NCBI GenBank assembly: GCA_041650175.1
Contig: JBAZLS010000001.1
Coordinates: forward strand, 1 to 64,000
DNA: 64,000 nucleotides
Source: Minisyncoccus sp041650175
Lineage (GTDB): Bacteria > Patescibacteriota > Minisyncoccia > Minisyncoccales > Minisyncoccaceae
Reading direction: 5' to 3'
How positions within the stretch are numbered: position 1 is the stretch's first letter; the number at the start of each line of letters is the position of its first letter. Shown piece by piece: positions 43,224 through 52,837 of this stretch. Below the pieces are notes generated by a model. That model was not told the DNA's origin. It searched no databases and saw only the letters and a list, made by a program, of their open reading frames with translations. The translations under genes and the position numbers were made by a program.

Positions 43224-43652
43224 ATGGAAAACTACTTAAGATTTATTCCGACCCAAAGAAAAGAAGGCATGAAATATAAGCCTATACTAATTACGGATAT
43301 TTTTTTACATATCCAAAAAAGACCAACAACTTCTTTGGGTAATAAAGTTAAGAAATCATTCGAAACAGGTAAGTCTGGAAGAATTTATGCTCCTATGGTT
43401 CGAAGTAGTGAATTATCAGAGGAAAAAGGAGCTGAAGAAGGTTTTAAATTTATTTTAGATATGTTTAGCAAGGATCCAGACTTTATAAAATACGTAGAAG
43501 AAGAACGTAAAAAGGGGTTCGAGGTAACACTTCAAATCCCCAAGTCCGGCATCCCTATTTTTATGGGAGATGATACTAATGATTTTATCAATAGTAAGCA
43601 TGGACAAAGGGTATTAAGAAGACTTGCAAAAAATACAGAAGGGATTATATAA
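43224..43652 (+). CDS. Small island protein, first gene of the rightward module, unknown
   Basis: A 142-residue protein with no recognised domain: basic start, then a glycine-rich segment and DFIKYVEEERKKGFEVTLQI in the second half. It is divergent from the LexA-like gene across 65 bases and is thus placed where prophages and satellites put an early regulator or antirepressor. It is followed by a long hairpin ending in T residues (43701-43790). Confidence 0.55.
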   Translation: MENYLRFIPTQRKEGMKYKPILITDIFLHIQKRPTTSLGNKVKKSFETGKSGRIYAPMVRSSELSEEKGAEEGFKFILDMFSKDPDFIKYVEEERKKGFEVTLQIPKSGIPIFMGDDTNDFINSKHGQRVLRRLAKNTEGII

Positions 43653-43700
43653 TATAAATACAATTTAATAAAAGATTGTAGCGTCGTAAAAAGAGAATAG

Positions 43701-43790
43701 TTATCGCCTAAAAACCATGCCTATTCCGCGCAAGAAATAATTTGATGTTTTGTCGATGTCATTTTATTTCGTGTGTGGAATGGGCATTTT
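43701..43790 (+). terminator. Long imperfect hairpin with terminal T run
   Basis: The arm around TGCCTATTCCGCGCAAGAAA pairs with TTTCGTGTGTGGAATGGGCA some 20 bases later, about 25 pairs with several G-U pairs and one mismatch. A run of six T follows. The G-U pairs hold only in the plus-strand RNA. It probably terminates transcription after the 142-residue gene. A packaging or recombination site is an alternative. Confidence 0.55.
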
Positions 43791-43840
43791 TTAATATAAT
43801 ACCCAGCCATACATTTATTAGAAAGTTAATAATAAATTGT

Positions 43841-45127
43841 ATGAAGAAACTACAATGGCACACAGTGCAAAAACGAGTGAATGATCTTGTTCCCCAAGAA
43901 ATCAATCCTCGAATAATTACAGACAAGCAAATGCTTGATCTTAAGAAAAGTCTTAAAAAGTATAATCTTGTTGAGATTCCTGCAATTGATCTTAACGGAA
44001 AAATTTTGGCAGGCCATCAAAGGATATCCGCATTAAAACTTCTTAATCGTGGAGATGAAATAATCGATGTTCGTATGCCAAACCGTAAACTTACCGAAGA
44101 CGAATCAAAACAATATCTTATCGCAAGCAACGCAATTGGTGGAGATTGGGACTTTGAATCATTAAAGTCATTTAATCTTGATATCCTTATGAACGCAGGA
44201 TTTGATCAAATGCAACTCGCTAAATTTTGGGACGATGAAATTGAAGTAAAATCAGATTCCTTTGATGTTGAAAAAGAGCTTAAAAAAATCAAGAATCCAA
44301 AAACAAAACTTGGAGATATTATCAAATTAGGAAACCACAAACTAATTTGCGGAGATTCAACCGATCCTAAAATTATCAAAAAACTACTTGGAAGAGAAAA
44401 AGTATCAATGATCTACTCGGACCCCGTATACAATCTGGAAATTAATTATGGATCTGGAATTGGTGGCAATAGAGACTACGGCGGAAACGTGAACGACTCA
44501 AGAACGTTTGAAGAATACAAACTATTTATAAAAGATAGTCTTGCTTCTGCCCTATCGGTATCTAATCCAGATACTCATATCTTTTATTGGTGTGATCAAA
44601 TATATATCGGACTTATTCAAGAAGTCTACAGGTCTCTCGGTATTACCAATCGACGAGTATGTCTATGGTTAAAAAACAATCAAAATCCTGTACCAATGGT
44701 CGCTTTTAATAAAGTCTATGAACCAGTAGTCTATGGCACACGAGGAAAACCATATCTTACAGATTCAATTACTAATCTTAACGAAGTAATGAACAAAGAA
44801 TTTACTACAGGTAATAATTTACTTACTGAAGTTAATGAATTTATTGATATCTGGACTGCAAAACGACTTTCGGCAAAAGACTATGAGCATGCAACATCTA
44901 AACCTCCACAACTCCACGAAAAGGCCATAAAACGATGCATAAAGCCCGGAGATATTATTCTTGATAGTTTCCTCGGTTCAGGCAGTACCCTCCTCGCAGG
45001 AGAACAACTAGGTCGACGTGTTTATGGCTGTGATCTTGAGCCAAGGTTTTGTGATCTAATTATTAAAAGATACGAGGCTTTTACTGGTAACAAAGCAATA
45101 ACTATTGACCACTATGAAAAAGAATAA
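43841..45127 (+). CDS. ParB/Srx-like domain fused to DNA methyltransferase
   Basis: A 428-residue protein. The N-terminal ParB-like nuclease domain has NPRIITDKQMLDLKKSLKKY and ILAGHQRISALKLL (GHQR near residue 57). The C-terminal beta-class methyltransferase has motif IV near residue 193 as SDPVYN, instead of the usual DPPY, and motif I as DSFLGSGSTLLAGEQLGRR near residue 377. Phage and island copies of this fusion usually lie next to terminase genes, as here. The upstream in-frame extension to 43742 runs into the hairpin, so the ATG at 43841 was chosen. The Pro-to-Val change in the catalytic motif is odd and could alter activity. Confidence 0.85.
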   Translation: MKKLQWHTVQKRVNDLVPQEINPRIITDKQMLDLKKSLKKYNLVEIPAIDLNGKILAGHQRISALKLLNRGDEIIDVRMPNRKLTEDESKQYLIASNAIGGDWDFESLKSFNLDILMNAGFDQMQLAKFWDDEIEVKSDSFDVEKELKKIKNPKTKLGDIIKLGNHKLICGDSTDPKIIKKLLGREKVSMIYSDPVYNLEINYGSGIGGNRDYGGNVNDSRTFEEYKLFIKDSLASALSVSNPDTHIFYWCDQIYIGLIQEVYRSLGITNRRVCLWLKNNQNPVPMVAFNKVYEPVVYGTRGKPYLTDSITNLNEVMNKEFTTGNNLLTEVNEFIDIWTAKRLSAKDYEHATSKPPQLHEKAIKRCIKPGDIILDSFLGSGSTLLAGEQLGRRVYGCDLEPRFCDLIIKRYEAFTGNKAITIDHYEKE

Positions 45128-45527
45128 ATTCCAAGACGCATTTCTTTCAGAATTGGAGAAAGTTCCAATAATACAAGTTGCTTGCGAAAAAACTGGATTA
45201 TCACGCAATACCGTTTATCGTTGGAAAAAAGAAGATCCAATCTTTGCCAAAAAAATGGATGAATCAATGGATATCGGCGTATCTTTAGTAAGTGATATGA
45301 GTGAAAGCCAATTACTAACTCTTATCAAAGAAAAGAATTGGTCGGCTATAAGCTTTTGGTTACGACATAGAAATAGTAACTACAAAGATAAGATTGAGAT
45401 TACTACTAAAGAAGATAAAGAAGAATTAAGCCCGTCACAAGCAAAGATTGTAAAACAAGCACTCAAGCTCGCTGGAATTACTAAGTCTAAGTCTATTAGT
45501 AATATCAATAAAAAGCATTATGACTAA
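45114..45527 (+). CDS. Terminase small subunit-like helix-turn-helix protein
   Basis: A 137-residue protein. The N-terminal helix-turn-helix (VACEKTGLSRNTVYRWKKED) is followed by a helical region and a charged tail. This matches the phage terminase small-subunit type that recognises DNA for packaging. Its start overlaps the methyltransferase gene by 14 bases and its stop overlaps the large subunit start by 8, so all three are translationally coupled. Confidence 0.75.
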   Translation: MKKNKFQDAFLSELEKVPIIQVACEKTGLSRNTVYRWKKEDPIFAKKMDESMDIGVSLVSDMSESQLLTLIKEKNWSAISFWLRHRNSNYKDKIEITTKEDKEELSPSQAKIVKQALKLAGITKSKSISNINKKHYD

Positions 45528-46965
45528 AGTTATTCAAAAATCTTTAGTGAGCAAGATGATGAAAGACCGTCTTGTCCGAACATCAATTACTAAAGACAGC
45601 TTTTTATACTTCTTTCATTTCTATTATGCTCATTATGTGAAATACGAAACAGCTGATTTTCAGAAAGAAATTATTCATTACCTTGAGAAAAGCACGACTG
45701 AGAATCTTTACATTGTTGCGTTTCGTGGGTCTGGTAAATCAACCATGATTACAACCGCCTATCCAATATGGGCAATACTTGGAAAGCAACAAAAGAAATT
45801 CTGTATTATCTTTTGCCAGACACAATCACAAGCCAAACAGCATATGATGAATATTCGTAGTGAGCTTGAAAACAATGAGCTTTTAAAGAAAGACCTTGGG
45901 CCCTTCCAAGAAGAAAGCGACGAGTGGGGCTCTCATTCATTAGTCTTCAAAAAACATGGGGCAAGAATTACAATTGCTTCAACTGAACAGAGCATTAGAG
46001 GACTAAGACATAATGAACATCGACCAGACTTAATCATTTGTGACGATATTGAAGATGTGCAATCAACAAAAACCAGAGAAGGACGAGACAAAACTTATCA
46101 TTGGCTCAAAGGCGAAGTTATACCATCAGGCGATAAAGACACTCGTCTAATTATTGTTGGTAATTTACTTCATGAAGATTCTCTACTCATGAGAATTAAA
46201 GAAAACATCAATCAAGGTAAAACAAGAGGGATATTCAAAGAATATCCCCTCTTGGATAGTAATAGTATTTGTTTATGGCCTGGGAAATATATGACAGATA
46301 ACGAAATTGAAGATGAGAAATTAAAAGTTGCCAGTGACATATCATGGCAAAGAGAATATCTGCTTCGGATTATTCCAAGTGATAATCAAGTTATTTATCC
46401 CGAATGGATTCAATATTATGATGATTTTCCAAAAATGGAATATGCTGAATCTTATTGTACTTATGCTGGAGTAGACTTAGCCATATCAGCAAAAGATTCA
46501 GCTGATTTCACTACTATTGTTTCAGCTCGCGTATATGGACATAGGGAGAAATTACGAATCTATATATTGCCGAATCTGATCGCTAAAAAATTAAATTTCC
46601 CAGATCAAGTAGATTTACTAAAAAACTACAAAGATACTCAAATGTCACGTTTCCAAGATAAATTATTTATTGAAAGCGTTGCTTATCAAGAAGCCCTACC
46701 TCAAATGCTCGAAATACACGGCATTAAAGCAATAGCTATTAAACCTAAGGGCGACAAAAGAACAAGACTCTCATTAACATCAACATCGATTAAATCTGGA
46801 ATCATTAAATTTCCAAAACAAGGGTGCGAAGAACTTATTGAACAACTTGTTGGTTTTGGCGTAGAAAAACATGATGACTTAGCCGACGCCTTTTCCCTGC
46901 TTATCAATGCAACACTTGATAAGCATATACACAGACCAGCGGGAAATATAATCCGGATAATATAA
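45520..46965 (+). CDS. Phage terminase large subunit
   Basis: A 481-residue DNA-packaging motor. The ATPase domain has Walker A FRGSGKST (residues 68-75), Walker B LIICDDIED (near 170) and a coupling region TRLIIVGNLLHED. The RNase H-like nuclease domain shows acidic residues in YAGVDLAISAKDSADF (near 315) and the terminal DDLADAFSLL (near 452). All key residues look intact. Unusually, no portal, capsid or tail gene follows: the next gene is the serine recombinase. A full motor without a head is a feature of satellites and remnants. Confidence 0.9.
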   Translation: MTKVIQKSLVSKMMKDRLVRTSITKDSFLYFFHFYYAHYVKYETADFQKEIIHYLEKSTTENLYIVAFRGSGKSTMITTAYPIWAILGKQQKKFCIIFCQTQSQAKQHMMNIRSELENNELLKKDLGPFQEESDEWGSHSLVFKKHGARITIASTEQSIRGLRHNEHRPDLIICDDIEDVQSTKTREGRDKTYHWLKGEVIPSGDKDTRLIIVGNLLHEDSLLMRIKENINQGKTRGIFKEYPLLDSNSICLWPGKYMTDNEIEDEKLKVASDISWQREYLLRIIPSDNQVIYPEWIQYYDDFPKMEYAESYCTYAGVDLAISAKDSADFTTIVSARVYGHREKLRIYILPNLIAKKLNFPDQVDLLKNYKDTQMSRFQDKLFIESVAYQEALPQMLEIHGIKAIAIKPKGDKRTRLSLTSTSIKSGIIKFPKQGCEELIEQLVGFGVEKHDDLADAFSLLINATLDKHIHRPAGNIIRII

Positions 46966-47025
46966 CCTTTACGATGTTGACAATTAAGGCTTAGCAAAAG
47001 AACTTTTCCGCGTCATTATATATAC

Positions 47026-48366
47026 ATGGAAACCTTTAAGACAGCTCAAACAAAATTTCCTGACATAGTAATTACTAAAAAGATTAAGTATTGTCTTTAT
47101 GCCAGGAAATCAACTGAGTCAGACGAACTTCAGGCCCTATCTATTGAATCACAGGTGAAAGAAATGTTAGTCATAGCGGAACGAGAAAAGCTTGAAATTG
47201 TAGATATTCGCAGAGAATCACATTCGGCTAAAGATTCGGGACAAAGACCAATATTTAAAGAAATATTGGAAGATATAAGGAACGAAAAAGTTAATGGAAT
47301 ATTGACTTGGGCTCCAGATAGACTAAGTAGAAATGCAGGCGACCTTGGGTCGCTTGTTGACTTAATGGATCAAAAACTATTACTAGGTATTAGAACATTT
47401 GGACAAACTTTCACTAATTCGCCAAACGAAAAATTTCTATTAATGATTCTTTGTTCTCAAGCAAAACTAGAAAACGATAACAAAAGTATTAACGTAAAAA
47501 GAGGATTAAGAACGAGGTGCGAAATGGGACTAAGACCGGGACAACCACCTGTTGGATATCTCGGCGAAAAGCATGCCGATAAGAAGTGCCAAGTAATACC
47601 AGACCCCGAACGATCCCCTATTATAAAAAAGATATTCGAAAAAGTTGCATATGAAAAATGGAGTGGAAGAAAAATATATAACTGGCTAAAATATGATATC
47701 CATTTTAAAAGTATAAAAGGAAAAACCGGACTTACTCTTGGTAATGTCTATCTAATACTAGAAAATCCTTTTTATTATGGAGTATTTGAATATCCAGTTA
47801 AAAGTGGTAATTGGTATACTGGCAAACACGAACCAATCATCACTAAAGAATTATTTGACTTAGTCCAGGAGCAAGTCAAAAGCCAGGTTATAAAATCAGA
47901 AGGCAAAGAATTTGCTTTTACAAGATTAATGACTTGTGGACTATGTGGATCTGGAATTAGTGCTGATGAAAAATTCAAAAAACTTAAAAACGGAACAGTT
48001 AATAGACATGTATATTACAGTTGCACCAAATCAAAAGATAAAGACTGTAAGTGTGGATATATAAATGAAGAGGAACTTCTCAAACAATTTGAACAACTAC
48101 TAGATAAAATTGATTTAGATGAGATAGGAATGAAAGAGAAAATAAAAGCTGAGGTTGAGAGATTTAAGAAGTTTCAAAGATTTGTACTAGGCAATAAAAA
48201 CAAAATAGAGACTGGCGATATTGATATTCGTAATTATGCAAAGTATATTTTAAAAGAAGGAGAAAATATCGAAAAAAGAGAATTACTACAATGCTTTAAA
48301 AATAAAATAATTCTTAACAATAAAAATATATCTATTAATAAAGACAGCTTTATTTCTCAACAATAA
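47026..48366 (+). CDS. Large serine recombinase (integrase)
   Basis: A 446-residue site-specific recombinase. The resolvase domain has catalytic Ser29 in YARKSTESDELQALS, plus DRLSRN and the Arg-rich helix. The recombinase domain begins PPVGYLGEKH and includes NPFYYGVFEY, and a zinc ribbon (CGLCGSGI, then YYSC and DCKCGY, residues about 302-345) follows. The coiled coil seen in larger integrases is short. It probably integrates and excises the island or the inner module. Its last 17 bases overlap the end of the convergent Shedu-like gene. Confidence 0.92.
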   Translation: METFKTAQTKFPDIVITKKIKYCLYARKSTESDELQALSIESQVKEMLVIAEREKLEIVDIRRESHSAKDSGQRPIFKEILEDIRNEKVNGILTWAPDRLSRNAGDLGSLVDLMDQKLLLGIRTFGQTFTNSPNEKFLLMILCSQAKLENDNKSINVKRGLRTRCEMGLRPGQPPVGYLGEKHADKKCQVIPDPERSPIIKKIFEKVAYEKWSGRKIYNWLKYDIHFKSIKGKTGLTLGNVYLILENPFYYGVFEYPVKSGNWYTGKHEPIITKELFDLVQEQVKSQVIKSEGKEFAFTRLMTCGLCGSGISADEKFKKLKNGTVNRHVYYSCTKSKDKDCKCGYINEEELLKQFEQLLDKIDLDEIGMKEKIKAEVERFKKFQRFVLGNKNKIETGDIDIRNYAKYILKEGENIEKRELLQCFKNKIILNNKNISINKDSFISQQ

Positions 48367-49567
48367 ATCTTACCCTTTCATAAAGCTCGTCATATGTAAT
48401 GATCTCTATGCCGCCAATTTGTTGTCGATATAATTCAAATGATGATAATTTTTCATAGTTAATGCCATTCTCTGTCTTAAAATCATCTAAAATACCTATT
48501 ACCACAAGTCCTTTTGGTTTAACAAATAAAACCTCTTCTCCTGTAGGATCACCATTTTTATGATATAGTTTTAGGTAGTTGTCATTAACTTTGATAGTAA
48601 CTTTATGGATTGTCTTTTGAATTTGAGCGATTGCTCCCCTAAGTTCTCTACCTGGCATAAAAACACCAGGTCTATTATATTCTTCAACTAACAATCCCTT
48701 GTGATGATTTTTTATTTCACAAAAAATAAACTTTGATACATTTCCTTTTGTTTTTAACAAAGCATCTATTCTTTTACCAGCCCCATCAATAATATCATTT
48801 CCAACAACAGTCTGCTCTAATTTTTTATCGTCAAGATTTTCACATGCAATTAATTGCAACCCATAGCCGAATATCCACGGATTGGCCTCAAAAAATATTT
48901 GCCACAACAATTCATCTCTTATTATATTACGTTTCTTTTTTTGTTCGCTAAAAAAAACCTCATCTCTTAGAAGCTTATAAAATATATTTAACTTATTTCT
49001 TCTATTATTCAATAAATTAATATCCTGTTCTGTGATTTCCTTTCCAAACTTCTCACTAAATTTTTGTATGGCTACGTCCTTGGTTACATCATCGAATATA
49101 TCCTTCTTCTCTTTTTCGATAACGACCAAAGACGAAGAATTAAAATCAATCTGCTCCCTAAAACCTCTAATAAATTCTATTAATAATAAAAAATTATTAT
49201 GACAACTTCCCAAATCGACTTTTGCCTTTATGGGAATATCATTAATTTCTTTTTTTTCATACAATTCAAATGATTTTTTCGTTGTATCCCAAATAGAAAA
49301 ATCAAAGTGTGGCACGAATTTACCTTCGCTATTCCTAATCAATGTCACCACGCAAACCTTATGAGATTGAGGACCAACCTGAAGAACAAACCTTTTAATT
49401 AACCCCTTCTTCTGATTTTTAAAATACCAAAATCCGTTCTCCTTTGCAGAATCACTAATAACAACATCCAGAAAAGAATCTTTGCCAATTACAAAATCAG
49501 TATTCTCATAATCTTTAAAATTATGATAAAATTTATCCAGCCCTAATTTTTCTATTAATGTTGCCAT
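48350..49567 (-). CDS. Shedu-like (DUF4263) defence nuclease
   Basis: A 405-residue protein. The C-terminal third carries the DUF4263 nuclease core: NPWIFGYGLQLI, then RIDALL (Asp268), FCEIKNH (Glu284 and Lys286) and the helix RELRGAIAQIQKTIHKV. These are the PD-(D/E)XK residues and helix typical of SduA. The N-terminal 200 residues are the variable part that in Shedu proteins provides regulation or sensing. It is the last gene of the rightmost leftward operon, 3 bases after the methylase gene, so it may work with that restriction-like system or as a separate single-gene defence. Confidence 0.8.
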   Translation of the reverse strand: MATLIEKLGLDKFYHNFKDYENTDFVIGKDSFLDVVISDSAKENGFWYFKNQKKGLIKRFVLQVGPQSHKVCVVTLIRNSEGKFVPHFDFSIWDTTKKSFELYEKKEINDIPIKAKVDLGSCHNNFLLLIEFIRGFREQIDFNSSSLVVIEKEKKDIFDDVTKDVAIQKFSEKFGKEITEQDINLLNNRRNKLNIFYKLLRDEVFFSEQKKKRNIIRDELLWQIFFEANPWIFGYGLQLIACENLDDKKLEQTVVGNDIIDGAGKRIDALLKTKGNVSKFIFCEIKNHHKGLLVEEYNRPGVFMPGRELRGAIAQIQKTIHKVTIKVNDNYLKLYHKNGDPTGEEVLFVKPKGLVVIGILDDFKTENGINYEKLSSFELYRQQIGGIEIITYDELYERVRFIVEK

Positions 49568-49570
49568 TTT

Positions 49571-52500
49571 TTAAGAGTTTCGAATTATATCTTTTTCTTC
49601 CTCCGTGAGATCATAAAAGCTCATCACTAATTCACTTATATTATTTTCTAATTCAACTACATTCGCATCCAAATCTTCTTTTTTAAGCGAAATAATACTA
49701 TCTACAATAGCAATAACCTTTATTAGATCAACTTCCTTTGGTATAAAAAGTGGCAAATCAATTAGAGGGTCTTTATCAATCTGAAAATTAACGCCTTGCA
49801 TCTTCCCCTTATTTTTAAGCCAGAATTGAATCACTTTAGAGTTAAGAATTCCTATCAAATACTTCTGATTAACTCTTTCAGTCTTAATCACATAAAAAGT
49901 TGCTGAAACATAGCAATCAAAATCAGTATATGTGAAGGTTGGTATAGCACACTTTCGCACAGCGATAATTTTTTCGCCTTTAAAAAATCTCTCGTCCCTA
50001 GCTCGATGTAAGCCATATGGCCAATTATCGGAAGTTATTACATTCCGGAACTTATCTAGATGTCTCTTAATATTAGGGAAAGGTTCGATATTTTTTGGAT
50101 TTTTAAAACGAGAATCTGTATAAATCACCCATTCATTATTTATATAATCTCCATACCAACGTTTTAATTTTTTAGTATCATATGACGGCTTTAACAAACT
50201 AAGCTCATTTTTAGATAATAATAAAAGGTCTTTTTCTTTATTATTTAATAAAAAAATACCATCTCCAACTCTATACGCAGACCCTAAGACTTGTTTTCGA
50301 ACCTTATTCACTCGATCATGATGATGGTGTATCCCATTTGCTATCTCCTTTTCCGTAAGTCTGAAATTTGATAATTCACTAATTTTTTTTAACACAATCT
50401 CTGCTTTTGTATTACTGAATGTGATTTTTTTATCAAATAAATCTATTCTACTAATTTCTGGATTTAAATATTCAGTCACGACATTATCATTTTTTGCCAA
50501 AAGATCAATAAAATCACGAGCAATAAAATGATCGCCATTAAATCTTCGATAATCAATTTTATATTTATCTAATGAATTATTTTTCTTAAAAATCATAATC
50601 ATTGTTTGAATTCCAGCCGTTTCAAATATTTTATAATTTCCAAAATCAATAATACTAAGTATCTGACTATCCTTAATTATTTTATTTCTCATCTTTGAAG
50701 CACCGCTGCTTGTTACCCAATTATTTTGAGCAATAAAACATTCAATTCCACCCTCTTTTAAAAGATCTATCCCTAGACAGGCAAACATATACCAAATATC
50801 CATTTTCCCTTGATAATAATTGCTTTCTCTTATTTCATCAAAAGCCATTTTGTTTGTATACTCCTTAATATATGGAGGGTTACCGATTACAATATCAAAC
50901 TTATCTACCAATCCAAACATCCACTCTGGATCAAACCAAAAGTTAGAATCATTGTTAAATGGATTCCAGGTACTGAGCTTAAAAGTTAAATCTCCCGTAA
51001 TTCTTAGTCTTATCATGCGACTAAGTAATTCTTTTTGCTTACTAAAAAACCTTGCTTTAATTAATTCTTTTTCTGAACAATTTGCAATAAAATACTCTGA
51101 CATTATTTTTGAAAGATCTGCTATACCAGAATGATCTTCAAATAAAGTATTTGACTGCACTTTTGGTAGTCCAGTTAAAGTATTTGCACAAACAAACTTA
51201 AAGTCTAAATTTGGTAGTGGATCAATACCTCGATTAAACTTTGTATCATCAATTTTTGCCTCTACAACTAGAGTTAGAAAGCACCTTAATCGAGATACAT
51301 CTACTGCAATAGGCTGAATATCTACGCCAAAGATTGAATTTTTTATAACATCAAGTTTTCTTGTATAGTCAAATGGATTTTGTTTTACTTCATTGATTAT
51401 TTTCTGTTTATATAAATCAGGAACACCTTGAAGTTTTTTATCAAGCCACAAAACACAGTCATGGTCTATTTCTCTAAGAATGTATACAATTTTTTGAAGC
51501 ATTCCTATTGGATATGCACCCGATCCACAGGCTGGATCAAGAACCTTCAATGATTCAATAGCATCTATGACCTGTTTTTTCTCTTCCTGGCTGAGTAAAC
51601 ATTCCATATTATCAGTGAGGTCATAACTGACCAAAGAGCTAATTTTTTTATCTTCAATACTTGTTTTAGTTTTAAAATATTCAATTAATGACTGATCAAC
51701 CATATACTCAACAATTTGTCTTGGAGTATAAAAACTTCCGGTATCTTTTTGCTCATTTTTACCAGTCTCTAAGTCAATTTTTTTAGCCAACAGATTTTCG
51801 AATATTTTTCCAAGCATTTCAGGATCAACCGAAAGCTCCTGATCAAATACAGTATTCTCGTCAATCGTGAAGTTGTATGTTTCTAAAAGTTCAAAAAAAT
51901 CTTTAAACCATTTGTCACTTATTTTAAGACTATTTACATATTTTGAAGCAAAATTACCGCGATCTAATTCATAATAATCATCAATTTGAGGATTAAACAA
52001 ACCACCGTTTAAATACGGGACTTTATCAAAAAGCTCATTTCGTATATCTCGAGCATCAATACTTATATTTAAAATACTAAAGAACAATGATTCAAGAATG
52101 TTGTGATAATAATTATCAGATACAACCTTGGAAGACAGAATTTCATCAGGAATTAATTGACCACTATCAGACTTCTTTTGCTTTAGAAACCAGCAAAACA
52201 TTATACGACCAATAAGGCGTACAGCAAAGCTTTTGCGAGTATTTATATCAACTTCTGATGTGCTAGGAAAAATAAGATTTTGATCTTTGGCTGAAACCAA
52301 TTCATCAAAGAATTTTGCAACCTCAAGATAAAATTGTTTATTTACTACCTCAACGGAAAAACGTTCAAGTAAATCTTCAATATCTCTAACTCTTCCCTTT
52401 TTTATAAGTTGTTGTTCTGGCGTTCTAGTCTTTGCATTTAATCCTAGATAAAAAGAATATCGTCGTGCGCTAGAATACTTTTTAATCACTTTATTTTTAT

Positions 52501-52837
52501 CGTTTAAATCAAGAGTGATCGTAAGGTATGAAAGACGATAATTATCTGAATCGTTATTCTTGAATATAACCAAAGCTCTATGAATCCAGTGATCAGCAAG
52601 AATTTTAAAGGCGTTAGTAGCAATAGATATTCGTGGATCTTTGTCATGCGTATGATCCATTTCTAAAACATGCAAATCCAACGATTCGCAAAAGCCCAAA
52701 ATTTTTGCCTTGGTTATCTCCTTATATCGATCTTTTTTTATTACAATATCTTCGTCTTTAAAAGTTAAATCTTCTGGAAGAAAAGACTCAATAAAACTAA
52801 CAAATGATTCTTGATTATATTTTACATCTAATTTCAT
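49571..52837 (-). CDS. Eco57I-type N6-adenine methylase / type IIG-like restriction protein
   Basis: A 1088-residue protein. After an N-terminal region of about 330 residues with no clear nuclease motif, the methylase domain has motif I VLDPACGSGAYPIG (near residue 436) and motif IV IVIGNPPYIKEY (near residue 652). A C-terminal part resembling specificity (TaqI-C-like) domains closes it, with FYVIKTERVNQKYLIGILNS. It overlaps the helicase gene by 4 bases and precedes the Shedu-like gene. In this company it is likely the modification and recognition subunit of a multi-gene restriction system. Confidence 0.85.
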   Translation of the reverse strand: MKLDVKYNQESFVSFIESFLPEDLTFKDEDIVIKKDRYKEITKAKILGFCESLDLHVLEMDHTHDKDPRISIATNAFKILADHWIHRALVIFKNNDSDNYRLSYLTITLDLNDKNKVIKKYSSARRYSFYLGLNAKTRTPEQQLIKKGRVRDIEDLLERFSVEVVNKQFYLEVAKFFDELVSAKDQNLIFPSTSEVDINTRKSFAVRLIGRIMFCWFLKQKKSDSGQLIPDEILSSKVVSDNYYHNILESLFFSILNISIDARDIRNELFDKVPYLNGGLFNPQIDDYYELDRGNFASKYVNSLKISDKWFKDFFELLETYNFTIDENTVFDQELSVDPEMLGKIFENLLAKKIDLETGKNEQKDTGSFYTPRQIVEYMVDQSLIEYFKTKTSIEDKKISSLVSYDLTDNMECLLSQEEKKQVIDAIESLKVLDPACGSGAYPIGMLQKIVYILREIDHDCVLWLDKKLQGVPDLYKQKIINEVKQNPFDYTRKLDVIKNSIFGVDIQPIAVDVSRLRCFLTLVVEAKIDDTKFNRGIDPLPNLDFKFVCANTLTGLPKVQSNTLFEDHSGIADLSKIMSEYFIANCSEKELIKARFFSKQKELLSRMIRLRITGDLTFKLSTWNPFNNDSNFWFDPEWMFGLVDKFDIVIGNPPYIKEYTNKMAFDEIRESNYYQGKMDIWYMFACLGIDLLKEGGIECFIAQNNWVTSSGASKMRNKIIKDSQILSIIDFGNYKIFETAGIQTMIMIFKKNNSLDKYKIDYRRFNGDHFIARDFIDLLAKNDNVVTEYLNPEISRIDLFDKKITFSNTKAEIVLKKISELSNFRLTEKEIANGIHHHHDRVNKVRKQVLGSAYRVGDGIFLLNNKEKDLLLLSKNELSLLKPSYDTKKLKRWYGDYINNEWVIYTDSRFKNPKNIEPFPNIKRHLDKFRNVITSDNWPYGLHRARDERFFKGEKIIAVRKCAIPTFTYTDFDCYVSATFYVIKTERVNQKYLIGILNSKVIQFWLKNKGKMQGVNFQIDKDPLIDLPLFIPKEVDLIKVIAIVDSIISLKKEDLDANVVELENNISELVMSFYDLTEEEKDIIRNS

